This document shows, piece by piece, positions 54,723-64,000 of a stretch of 64,000 nucleotides of DNA. Source of the stretch: Taxawa tesnikishii (nom. ined.) (lineage: Eukaryota; Ascomycota; Dothideomycetes; Dothideales). Each line of letters starts with the position of its first letter. The first letter of the stretch is position 1. Location of the stretch: contig JAPDRO010000008.1 of NCBI GenBank assembly GCA_030247885.1, positions 1,116,001 to 1,180,000 on the forward strand, read 5' to 3'. The notes beneath the pieces are model-generated. The model was not told the DNA's origin. It was given only the letters and a program-made list of their open reading frames with translations, and did not search any database. The position numbers were made by a program, and so were the translations under genes.

Positions 54723-55819
54723 TTCTGGGAGGATCTGCATGCGAATGATCACTCCTGTACGCTCATTACACTCACGACTCCTCACGAAACAACCAGAGAG
54801 GGAGGCGTTTTTCCGTTTGGAGGGAACGGATCCGTTGATTTAGAGGGCGCTACCTTTTTTTGTTCTCCTTGCGTCCATTTCATGTTCCTTATGTCCATCT
54901 AGAAAAGGCAAATGCGAAATGGTCTTCTTCGATGCACTTCCGTGTCAGTGCTCGCCGTCATCCCCCTTCCCTTAGTCGTGCAGCGAAGGCGGTCTGCGAT
55001 GTTAGTAGTTCGGTTGCCCTGCCATGGTTCGTGAAGACGCTTGCGCGCAGATCGGTGTACGTACATCCGGTGCAGGGATCGCTGCGGTTGCCGGACTATA
55101 TATCCTTGTTGTTGTAGGCTATTACACAGCAGCCGAAGCACAAGTCCCTGTTGCATGCACGATTGTTCCATTACTCGAGACGTACGTTTACTGCGTTTGC
55201 TCGGCGCCTGCCAAAACGAAAACAAGCGGCAGCGAGCGCCAAGTCGCTTCTTCTTTCACGTCTACTGTTTTGCTCGGGCTCGGAACGTGCGGGCCACGCT
55301 CGGCTATTTGTTAGCGCGGCGGGCACAAGAGTATCAACAATGAGAGAAAGTGGCTCGTGTGAGATGTTTACAGATCTGTTCTTGTGCACACTTCCGGCCA
55401 GATACCCACATCTGGCTCCCTTTTCCACTCGTTCCCGACAACCGTAAACAAGTTCCTATACCTTCCCCCTCTTTCACCGCCGCAGCAGTCCCCACACTTT
55501 GTTTACACCGACAATAACACCCGTGCTATAAGACGTGTGAATACGCCCGCGTCTCGAGCGACAGCCAGGATTGCGAACTTTCTTCTACCCCTCCCCTCCA
55601 TCGAACCACTCTGCCGTCAGCCGTGACACGAAGCATAACTCGCGCTAGACATCAAACCACAACAAAGGCCGCACCGCCGCGTTATACAACTGCACATCCG
55701 GCTTACTCCGCCTGCGTTGCGTTATCCAAAACCTCCTCGCCCGTGAACACGGCACTCGCAACTTCTGCCACAGGCTGAGCAACTACAACGTCATTGGGCG
55801 AAGCGCAAGAGGTTCAACA

Positions 55820-55838
55820 AACACACACACACACACAC
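55820..55838. repeat. (CA)n microsatellite
   Basis: Run of alternating A and C in the CKS1 leader, about 65 bp before the start codon. Confidence 0.85.
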
Positions 55839-55902
55839 CGAAAGTCTCGACTAGCAGCAGCAGCAAGGCCCAACTGCAGGGGCTACAAACACAGGGAGCA
55901 AG

Positions 55903-56489
55903 ATGAGCAACATGGACATCGACTTCACGCGACGCAACAAGAAGCCGCGCATCCTCACCGAGGCGGAGCGCGACCGGTTGGAAGAGTTCATCGAGAGCAT
56001 CCACTACTCGTCCAGGTAAGTTGCCGTACCCTTCCCTCCCCGCACACAAACACACATCCACCGTCCCTCCCAGCCCTAACCCAGTATACTTCGTCGTGAA
56101 CCCTTTAGAAATAAAAAAACTCATATGCTGATCGTCAAACAAACGCAGATACTCGGACGACAATAACGAGTACCGCCACGTGCAGCTGCCCAAGCAGATG
56201 CTCAAGGTGATACCGAAGGACTACTTTGACGGCTCGCGCGGCACGCTCAAGCTGCTGTGGGAAGAGGAATGGAGAGGTCTGGGCATCACGCAGAGTCTGG
56301 GTTGGGAGCACTACGAGGTGCACGAGCCGGAGCCGCACATTCTGCTGTTCAAGTGAGTGCTCAGCCGAGGAAGGGGGAGGGGAAATGGGATGGAAAGGCG
56401 AACAAACGGAGAAAAGACGAGCCCATTGCTAACGAAATGGGATTCTTTGCAGGCGACCGCTGAACTACCAGGCTCCCGCGCAGCACTGA
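55903..56489 (+). CDS. CKS1: CKS1, cyclin-dependent kinase regulatory subunit
   Basis: Exons 55903-56015, 56149-56352, 56453-56489, 117 aa, intact. Suc1/Cks landmarks are [52 protein letters not shown], and [20 protein letters not shown] with the HEPEPH hinge. Cks1 docks on the main CDK and promotes multisite phosphorylation and SCF-dependent destruction. Introns use GTAAGT/GTGAGT donors and a GCTAAC branch point. No histidine-rich or glutamine-rich tail as in budding yeast. Confidence 0.96.
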
Positions 56490-57170
56490 GCGCCAAACCT
56501 GGCTCTGCGGATTCGAGAAAGGGAACGGAGAACCGATTTTTCTTTCCGGGAAAAGCAAACTTTCTCGACCCCGTGTGTGTGTGTCTCCCTTTGGTTGCGC
56601 GCGCTTTTTCGGGTTACGTTTGCGAGGGGAAGGAAGTGGGCTCCCCCCATTGCAACTCGTGCACGGCACGGGAACACGACACGCTTTTCTGGGCCACGAA
56701 CGAACGACTAGAAACAAAACAGAATGAAAAGAGTGTAGGACAATGTGGCCCAATCTGCTCGCGCTCTTCCTTCTTCAGTCAACGATGTTCTCCACTCTTG
56801 ACGACATGATCACACGGCCATTGGGTGTAACGGGGTGGGGGAAACATGGAAAGCACTGCATAGGCGCTGGAAGGAGTTTGTTGCATGTTTGTTTCTTTTC
56901 ACGTCCCCCATCTTCTGCCTCAACATCGTCGTCAACACGCGAGATGGACTGCGAGTGGGAGAAACGACGAGAGATTGACGTTGATGGGGGGTCGGAATTA
57001 TCTTCAGATTGGCAAACTGTATAAAGAGTGAAGGGCGCCTTGAACTGCGTCTGTAATTAGGGTTTTCGAGGAACATTCCGAGTCCACGTTCTGTTTCTTC
57101 CTTTCTTTCTCTTTGTAGAGAAATGTTTTTTTGGTGGCATGGGGTGTCACGCTCGCGAACGCTATTGGGC
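56490..57170. other. Convergent intergenic region
   Basis: About 680 bp between the 3' ends of CKS1 and USB1; presumably 3' UTRs. It includes a short GT run near 56573. No gene seen. Confidence 0.4.
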
Positions 57171-58261
57171 CTAACCAAGGATCCCCTTCTCCTCGGTCCT
57201 CCTCCGGTTCAGCGGTACGGTACTTACGTCTTTTCCTATCCTGATCTTCACGTGGGAGAAATCAATCTCCATCTCTCGTATCTTCCTCATGATCGCTTGG
57301 ACGTCGGCATCTCGTCTCAGAGAGTCTGCGTCAATGGCTGCGTCGTCGACGTCGAGTGACCAGGCCAGGCTGACGTGGAAGAAACGCGAATAGTCTTCGT
57401 CGGCGTCCGCATCGTCTTTTTCCGCCTTTGTCTTCTGTGGCTGCGCGTTCGCTGCGGCGGCACTACTACTACTGCGGCGGCGGCCTGGATAATCCGTGTA
57501 CAGGGCCGGCAACCCAAACTCCCTTGCGACCCCATTGCAAGCCCCAAGCAATGCACTCAGCGCGTTCGCCTCGCCTTTCGACCGCACGCGCAAGACGAGG
57601 AAGGCGCGCGTCCCGTGCTCGTTCGGGTGCCAGCCCAGCTCTTCGGGCCGCACGCGCAGCCGGCCGTCACCATCTGAGCCGGGCCCGGGTTTCGGGCCGC
57701 GGGAGAGCAGAGCGGAGGTGAGGGCGGAGAGGAACTGGCGCCTGGACTCGGTGCGCAGGACCAAGGGCCGCGACAGGGAGATGTGCAGGGGCAGCGGGAC
57801 GCCGAGCGAGTCGTGCAGGAGCGTGGACAGCGGCGGTCGCGGACTGTGTTGTCGCGCGGAGATGGTCGAGAGGAGGGTGGTCAGGAGGGCGGATTGGGCG
57901 GGTGTGGGATGCCCTCGGATTGCGTTTAGTAGAGGAAGGCGCAGCAGGGGTTAGTGGGAGGGAAGGAGTGCAGAGAAATGAGACGAGACTCACACTCGAG
58001 ATAGACGTGCGTGGCCCAGTTGCCCTCGACGTGTGGGATTGCGCGCTTGCGACCACCGTGCAGGCTGGGATCGTCGCGGGTGCTGACGCGTGCGGCGGAC
58101 GAGTAGAGGTCGAGGAAGCTTGCGGGGAGCGGAGGGAGGTCGGCGTTGCGGTCGGCTTTCGCGCTGTTTGAACTTCTTCTCCTCCTCCTCTTGGAGACGT
58201 GTTTCGCGTCTTCTTCGCTTTCCTCGGAGGAGGAAGAAGAAGAATAGCTGACCAGAGCCAT
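57171..58261 (-). CDS. USB1: USB1, U6 snRNA 3'-end phosphodiesterase
   Basis: Exons 57994-58261 and 57171-57913, 336 aa. A Ser/Glu-rich N-terminus and [19 protein letters not shown] lead into [13 protein letters not shown] across the 80-bp intron. The two catalytic HxS motifs of the 2H phosphoesterase fold are [14 protein letters not shown] and [10 protein letters not shown]. Usb1 trims the U6 snRNA tail in the nucleus, leaving a cyclic or plain phosphate, which stabilises U6. Intact. Convergent with CKS1 and divergent from PAL1. Confidence 0.92.
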
Positions 58262-58702
58262 TGCCGGCGTTTTCACATGCGTTCGTTGGAGGAGTAGCCA
58301 GTGATGGACCAACGTGCAGGACGCAGGGCAGGGGTTGTTCCTGCCGATCTGGGATTGTTCTTGGTCGGTGACAGAAGTCTGGCCTTGGCTTTGACCGAGA
58401 CCGGCTGTCCCGCAGCCGCAGCCGCAGCCGTCGACGTCAGGGTGGGGAAGGAAGCGACGATGATGACAGGATGGGAAGTCGCGGATGTGAAATTGAGTAC
58501 GCGGCAGCAACGACCACCACCGCCCATTCCGCCCATTGATTGAGTGGTGTCTTAGCTGCCTGGTCAGTTGATAACAATTCACTGTCCCATACTCAACACT
58601 TTCTATATCCTCATATTCTCCCCTTCTCGTCTCCATCACGTCTCAGAATATACCAGACACCACCCCCATACAATTGAACAGAAACCAGACATCTCGAGCG
58701 CA
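58262..58702. promoter_or_regulatory. Divergent promoter region USB1 / PAL1
   Basis: About 440 bp between divergent genes; no element recognised. Confidence 0.35.
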
Positions 58703-60003
58703 ATGGACTCGAAATCGGTAAGTTTGAGCCTCTTTCTTGTGCTTGGCACATGCTGACCACCGCACAGGCTGCCGCATATCTGATCGACCCTCTGAACGGG
58801 CCAGAGCCGTCGCAGGAGACTGGTCCTGGAGCCTCGCTCGGCACAGTTACATACGCTCAACCCTCCTCATCCGCCTCTCCAACCGCTTCCTCTCCCATGT
58901 CCTCGAACAACCCGTACCGCAAGAGTTCCGTGAGCAAGCAAGACTTCGCGACCAGCTCTCACTCGCGCCAAAGCAGCCGCGACCACACCCACAGCCCAAC
59001 CTCAAAGTTCCCCAACTACCGCGAAGAGGCTCTCGGCGGCCTGAACGACGGCCCAGCTCCTCGCCGCAGCCAGGAACAGACCCGTCCGCCGAATTATGAG
59101 ACTGCCACCACCGGTCGTCGCAGGGGCAGCTCGCTCGCCGAGCGCTTCCCCGGCGACCACTCCCACGAGCCACTGAGCATTCTCCGCCGCGAGAGCAAGA
59201 AGGCGAGCAGATCTCCACATCTCAGCAAGCGCCACATGCAAGGTCCCGACATGATCGACCGTCTAGATCCCACCCTGAACAAGGTGCCCTACCACCATGA
59301 GGGTCCCTACGATGCCGCGTCTCTGGCACGCAACAGACCGGGCGACAAGATGGCGCCCGTTGCAGCCCTCTCTTCCACCAACGAGGAAGCGCTCAAGGCC
59401 ACTCCAAGGGAGAACATCAGGGATGCCATTGAGAAACACAGGCCGCTTGACGGAACCGCTGTCGTGCCTCCCGGTGAAAGGGACTCTCTTGGCCGCACCT
59501 ACAACTACGAGGAAGGAACCGACATGATGAGGACAGAGGATGCGCCGGGTGGACCATACAAGCGCTGGCCTGGAGAGGTAACAAGCCATCCACGTTTCTT
59601 CCCCTGTTTTTTTCTTTTTCAATTAAATTTCCCCACCCTGACCGCAACGCAGGACTACCACCCCGACGACCTCGCCGGCCAGTCCGAGCCCTCGTTCTCG
59701 CTCGACCGCGCCCTGAGAGCTCACACCATCCACGAGCGCGACTTCGACGGCCACCGCGGCATCGAACTATCCGACAGGCCCATGATGAGCGACTACGACA
59801 AGATGAGGGACCACAAGCAACTCGACACCAGGGACCCCATCGCCATCGCCGGCGACGACGCCAAATACGTCGACATGCAGCACTCCATGGGCAGCGCCGA
59901 CACCGACGCCTTCGTCAAGCGCACCGGAAGCCTGAGACGCGCGGGCGAGGGACTGAAGAAGAGGATCGGCAGTCTGAGGAAGAAGGACAGGGATGATGAG
60001 TAA
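58703..60003 (+). CDS. PAL1: PAL1-family cell-morphology protein
   Basis: Exons 58703-58717 (MDSKS), 58768-59577, 59653-60003, 391 aa. Typical Pal1 features are NNPYRKSSVSKQDF near the start, SLAERFPGDHSHEPLSILRR, the core MIDRLDPTLNKVPYHHEGPY DAAS, and a disordered basic tail (GLKKRIGSLRKKDRDDE). Pal1 localises to growing tips and endocytic sites in fission yeast and helps maintain cell shape. The second intron (59578-59652) is 75 bp, a multiple of three, and has no stop, so retention would add 25 residues. Confidence 0.88.
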
Positions 60004-61166
60004 GGATGCCTCGTCCCTGCTCCGTGATGATGGGGCTTGTTGGGGGTTTCCAATCGATAGTTTTGAAGGGTGAGATGCAGCCTTAATGGAGGAAGGGGCC
60101 GACTGCGGATTTTTTTCCGGTCTATGGGCTTTGTATTATAATGGGATAGAGAGACTGGGACCGGCCCTCCCTCCCCATGATGAGCGGGGACGCGTGTAAT
60201 CTGTATGTACGACATGCGAATTAATGAGATGTGCAAAATTCATGAGTCTGCCGTGTCTTTTCGTGCAGCAGTACGCTCTCAATCAACAAGAATTCGAGCT
60301 GGGATGTGGTGGGAGATGGGGTAGGAAGTCGATGGTGTGTGCTTGCAAAACGTATGAGCGCAGCGCACACTCTTTGGAGACTTCTTTTAATGTAAGATTG
60401 TGGATTTGCCGGAGATGGTGTGGATTTGAAAGTCACTCGTGCGAATGTTGTTCACAGCAAGCGTGCAGGAGCCTCGACGCGTAGGCACTATATAAAAGAG
60501 AGAAGGGAGGGAGAGGAAGAAAGAGAGAGAGAGAGGGAGGGAGACAGAGAGAGAGAGAGAGCTCCAGTACTGGCTTGTTGGTGCCTTTGTCTGCGATCAA
60601 TTACCAGAAACAAGCAGATTAATCGGAATCGACTACACCAACAGAGATACAAATCTCATAAAGGAAAAGCTCCATTACGGCCGTTACCACACACACACAT
60701 TGATGGGAGGAAATTCAAGGAAAGAAGGTTCACGCCACGAGTCTTCCACGGCCACACATCCTTTCTGACCGCGCGATGCGTGAGATGGGGGTCGCAGTAT
60801 GTGCCCTGCCGCCTCGTGTCTTGCAGACTTGTGGAGCTCGGCATGCTTGGTCGTATCAACCGGGTAAGGAAGATCTTTAGGTTAAGGGGGGCCCAGAGAA
60901 AGTAGTGCTCATTTCGAGGGCGCGTTCCAGATTAGCGATGCTGATGAGAATCGCACGGGAGGACGGTAAAGAACGTTTTCGCGAGTGCTGCGTTTCCCGC
61001 AAAGCGAAACTGTGATGAGGAGTCGGGGATATGGCTTGACGAGCAGGATTGCACCTGCACAACCGGAACTGCTGCTCTTTGTCTTGCGGTCCCGGCGCCT
61101 GCGTCTAAAGTGGCCCTCTCCCCCAAGAGAAGGAACTGCGGTTCTGGTCACTGCACGTGACAGTTC
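60004..61166. other. Long convergent intergenic region
   Basis: About 1.16 kb between the 3' ends of PAL1 and the HET-domain gene. It holds a GA-rich simple repeat (60498-60562). A plus-strand ORF through that repeat (60420-60905) is rejected as a product of the repeat. Confidence 0.45.
60498..60562. repeat. (GA)n-rich simple repeat
   Basis: About 65 bp almost entirely of GA, GGA and GGGA units on the plus strand. Confidence 0.85.
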
Positions 61167-63412
61167 TCAGATTATCTTGATCGTTTCCACCACGGCGTCT
61201 CGAAACTTGTGTGGAAACAAGTCTCGAAAGTCGTCTCCATGTGACGTCCCCGCGGAGTGGTAGAGGCCAACTCTTCGATATTTGTTGTCGCCAACATGCT
61301 CCAGCATGAGCGCAGCTCTAACTGTAACACGGAAAAGCCAGGCCGATCGGGGGCGTTCAGGTACCTCATGGTTCTCGAGGTCGAAATAATTCCAGCGCCA
61401 CGGCTGATCTTTGTCTTCTTCCTCAACCTCGAATGCGTACTGCAAGAGCCCTCTAACGGTGAGAACGCAGTTCGCCACGTCTACTTCCCCAAATCTGTCA
61501 AGTGGGGAAGCGGGTGGAGCGCGAGCATCAACCACCTCGAAATGAGTATCCTTCTCCTGGTCTGACCCATTCAGGGATGCTATTCTGCCATCAAGTGAGG
61601 CCCAGGACCAAGAAGGCGCCCATGGCACTGGAACCGGTGTTGCAACCGGACAAAGTACATGCCAGCAGAGCTGAAGCGGAAGATCCTCTTTCCACAATCC
61701 CGCAAGATACTCATCTCCAGTAGAGCGGTAAACGAGTTTTGCGAGCCCAGCAAGGGCTTTGAGCTTGTCCTCCGGTCGCGACATTGACCGCCGGGAATAT
61801 TCTTGTACGGCATGTGTCCAATAATCTGCAGCTTTGTCATACATCTGCATGTCCTGAGCCTGCACAACCCCGTCGTTATATGGTGTGCCATCTGGTAGGC
61901 GCTCGCTGTATACAGACCATTTGTAAGACCACTGCGCGTCTGTCGGACAGTGCCAGGTAACCTGATAGCCTGAGTATGTCAGGACACGTCGAGACAGCAC
62001 ACGTTCTTGGAACGTCCAGGCGCGATCGGCTAGGTAGTTGATGGATTCAGGCAGATCCTCTTGTACGTAGACACTCTTGCTCGTCTCGGACTGGTCATAC
62101 GGAAGACAACATTGCCGCTTCTCCCACCGCCTGAATAGCCCTCCGTGGACTGATTCGGAGGCTGCTGCGGCTATTGTCATCGTAGCATTGCCGTAGACCT
62201 GGTCCATGAGGCCTCCCTCTCGTTGAAAGTCAAGTCCTAAGTCGTCCTGTATAATGCATAGGGCGTCAACCCAGAGGAATGGGATCGCCAGAGATCTAGC
62301 GGTCTGAATGGCCTCTACAATCGTCCTCGGAAGAGATGACAAGGCGAAGGTGGCTCGTCCGGCTGCTAATGCATCTTTGCGGAGGAAGTTTTCTTGAGGT
62401 CCTCCCCAGCAGTAACTGAGCGCAGCGTAATAACTCTTAGTACCAGGCTTGGGAGTAATTACTGATATCGTATCACCAGTGCGGTGCAGGTCCAGAACTC
62501 GGGTCGGTAACTCTGGAGGTTCTGACAAGTGTTCAATGCATATCGGGTGGTCTTCTTTACAGCTGTGAAACCAGGACTCTACTAGGTTGAATGCAGCTGC
62601 AGAACCAGTATCCTTTATGGGAGGTCGATAACTAACCTTTCCACCGGGAAGAGGGTCGCCTTTCTTCCGTTAGTCCTCTCATGCCTTCAAACTGTTCTCA
62701 TGACCGGGGACTTGCCATCGCTCGTGGAACAATGAAACCAGAAGCGGTTCCCCCATTTGCAGTCAAAGAGCCTTCTTGTATATAGATATACATATGGTTG
62801 ATCAGATGTCATGACTACATCGAATGCGAATAGGTCGTCACCGCGGAAGCGGTGAAGCGCCGGTTCAGCGATGATTGCTTCTTTGACCAGAGTGCAAAGA
62901 TCGCAACCCGGTTGCGGCTTGCAAAAGAATAATCGTCCGTCATTGGCTCCCTGGAAGCTGATCTTGCTGCAATCTGAACAAAGACTTGAGGATGACGGTC
63001 GGTCTCCGGAGACTAGGTCTGCAGCACCTTCAACATCAACACGCTTCGATTCCTGCTGCACTGGCAACGTCTTATTGCACGAACAGGGAGGTACATCGTC
63101 CCAACCCGCATAATCACGTCCAAGACACTGTGTCACTGATTTCGTGCACGGTACCGAGACTTCTCCGCCGAACAACTCGTGATATTTCCCTTCTATCTCG
63201 GGATTGACCGCACAGCATACTTCGCATTCAGGCGGGTAACAACGACAAGTCTCATCGATAAAAGGGTAACCCCACTTTATGAGGTTTTTGAAGTCTCGCA
63301 TGGCAGAATCGCGGATCCAATGGTGTCTGGCATTCCCGCAGGACCATTCCCATGGGATGTTAGGCACTCCTAAATAGTCCGGTGCTGACGAGCTAAGACC
63401 TTTGAGGTCCAT
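61167..63412 (-). CDS. HET-domain (heterokaryon incompatibility) protein
   Basis: Proposed exons 62705-63412 and 61167-62663, 734 aa. The HET domain shows YAALSYCWGG, LPRTIVEAIQTARSL, FLWVDALCIIQDD, MDQVYGNATMTIAAAASES, RAWTFQERVLSRRVL and, at its end, DKLKALAGLAK. The N-terminal 230 residues are Cys-rich (CRCYPPECEVCC, CSDCSKISF, CDLCTLVKEAI), partly the usual zinc-knuckle-like lead of HET proteins. Joining the two parts needs a 41-nt intron with a weak GTCATG donor but a good CTAAC branch point; it joins the exons in phase. HET proteins trigger cell death after fusion of unlike strains. The partner allele cannot be predicted. Confidence 0.8.
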
Positions 63413-63814
63413 GCGAGCACAAACTAGATGGCCGTGCTTGAATGTGGGTTATGTGTTAACGGTATGGCTTTCTTCATGGTTGATGGAGATGGTAGGCTGC
63501 ATTGATTGACGGGCGTCAGCGCCAGCGGCTGCGGCTGTACTTTCCTCATCTGTTCATTCTAGAAAGTTGTACCGATAGCAACCTCACTACCCTCAATGCA
63601 CCACACCAGACCTACATAGTCTAGGACACATGCAGATCCAATGGCTTTGACCCTTTGCCCAATGGAACGTGGCCGATTTGAGACCTGGGTGTATGTGTAC
63701 ATGATAGGTATCACTGGCCCTAAGATGATGCAGGTGTAACTGCATGCAACAAGTGGGTATACGTTACAAATCATATATCAATCGACTTTTCTGTCTCCCT
63801 TCCCCATCAACTCT
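63413..63814. promoter_or_regulatory. Divergent promoter region
   Basis: About 400 bp between the HET gene and the oxidoreductase gene; no element recognised. Confidence 0.35.
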
Positions 63815-64000
63815 ATGTCTTCCATGGCTGCTCCGACCTCTGCACCTCGCCTCCTCCGCGTCGGCGTCCTGGGCATCGGCCGCATAGGCCGTCAGCAGGC
63901 CCTCAACTGTCTCCGCGCCTTCTCCCAACTCAAACTCATCTGCGCCTGTTCTCCGACCCCAGACGACATCCAATGGGCTTCAACTCACCTCGCACCCTAC
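63815..64000 (+). CDS. Gfo/Idh/MocA-family oxidoreductase (start only, runs off right edge)
   Basis: Starts MSSMAAPTSAPRLLRVGVLG and continues with the Rossmann motif GIGRIGRQQALNCLRAF, then a strand (LKLICACSPTP), as in myo-inositol 2-dehydrogenase and relatives. Only 62 codons are in the window, so the substrate and the C-terminal domain cannot be judged. Confidence 0.75.
   Translation, partial: MSSMAAPTSAPRLLRVGVLGIGRIGRQQALNCLRAFSQLKLICACSPTPDDIQWASTHLAPY

Larger units (their letters stand above)
54436..55902. other. Long intergenic region, promoter of CKS1
   Basis: About 1.47 kb with no gene. It contains a GTCG/GTCA tetranucleotide tract (54694-54722) and a CA dinucleotide tract (55820-55838). 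Short ORFs on both strands have no recognisable similarity. Confidence 0.45.

Noticed and set aside
60420-60905. Plus-strand ORF of 161 codons
   Set aside because: It passes through a GA simple repeat that creates an artificial Glu/Arg run; the rest has no protein-like pattern.
1-64000. Transposons, retroelement or virus-like fossils, CRISPR arrays
   Set aside because: No reverse transcriptase, integrase, transposase or capsid motifs, and no long terminal or inverted repeats, were seen. CRISPR is not expected in a nuclear fungal genome, and no regularly spaced repeat array occurs.

Overview
The window is nuclear DNA of a filamentous ascomycete (Pezizomycotina). The evidence is many short GT-AG introns (about 41 to 134 bp) with CTAAC-type branch points, tRNA genes that carry introns, and families typical of or restricted to these fungi: a HET-domain protein, DUF6590 proteins, an RCR-domain protein, Pal1 and an ATG17 of the filamentous type. 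A dothideomycete is plausible, but that is an inference.

Layout. Positions 1-11.4 kb hold an accessory array made of two lineage-specific families in alternation: three DUF6590 genes (plus strand; 3385-4971, 5463-6978, 9462-11254) and three members of one coiled-coil family (minus strand; 1-511 partial, 1277-2752, 7528-8841). A minus-strand tRNA-Leu(CAG) with an intron at 11858-11964 separates the array from a dense block of conserved housekeeping genes. From left to right that block holds VPS8 (-), a GPALPP1/DUF3752 protein (+), an RCR protein (+), CIA2 (-), ATG17 (-), sconB/MET30 (+), tRNA-Glu(CTC) (+), MEI5/SFR1-like (-), GWT1 (-), a large disordered protein (+), a zinc alcohol/formaldehyde dehydrogenase (+), an uncharacterised coiled-coil protein (-), a PP2C phosphatase (+), two uncharacterised proteins (+), a class-V aminotransferase/cysteine-desulfurase-like enzyme (+), TEL2 (-), UBA3 (+), ERO1 (+), a Ser-rich protein (+), CKS1 (+), USB1 (-) and PAL1 (+). 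The right end returns to accessory content: a HET-domain gene (-), then the start of a Gfo/Idh/MocA oxidoreductase (+) that runs off the edge.

Most genes are independent units transcribed from short shared or divergent intergenic regions; there are no operons. The one stretch where neighbours look functionally linked is the DUF6590/coiled-coil array. Its DUF6590 genes keep three identical intron positions although most of the protein outside the core has diverged, which indicates local duplication of a pair or cluster.

A second window-wide pattern is technical or evolutionary. At least fifteen reading-frame breaks fall in otherwise well-conserved genes (VPS8, sconB, GWT1, UBA3, ERO1 and others). 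Each is explained by one missing base, nearly always in a short homopolymer. Several of these genes are essential in relatives, so consensus errors in the assembly are the likeliest cause, and the genes are annotated as functional. No transposon, retroelement or virus-like fossil was recognised.
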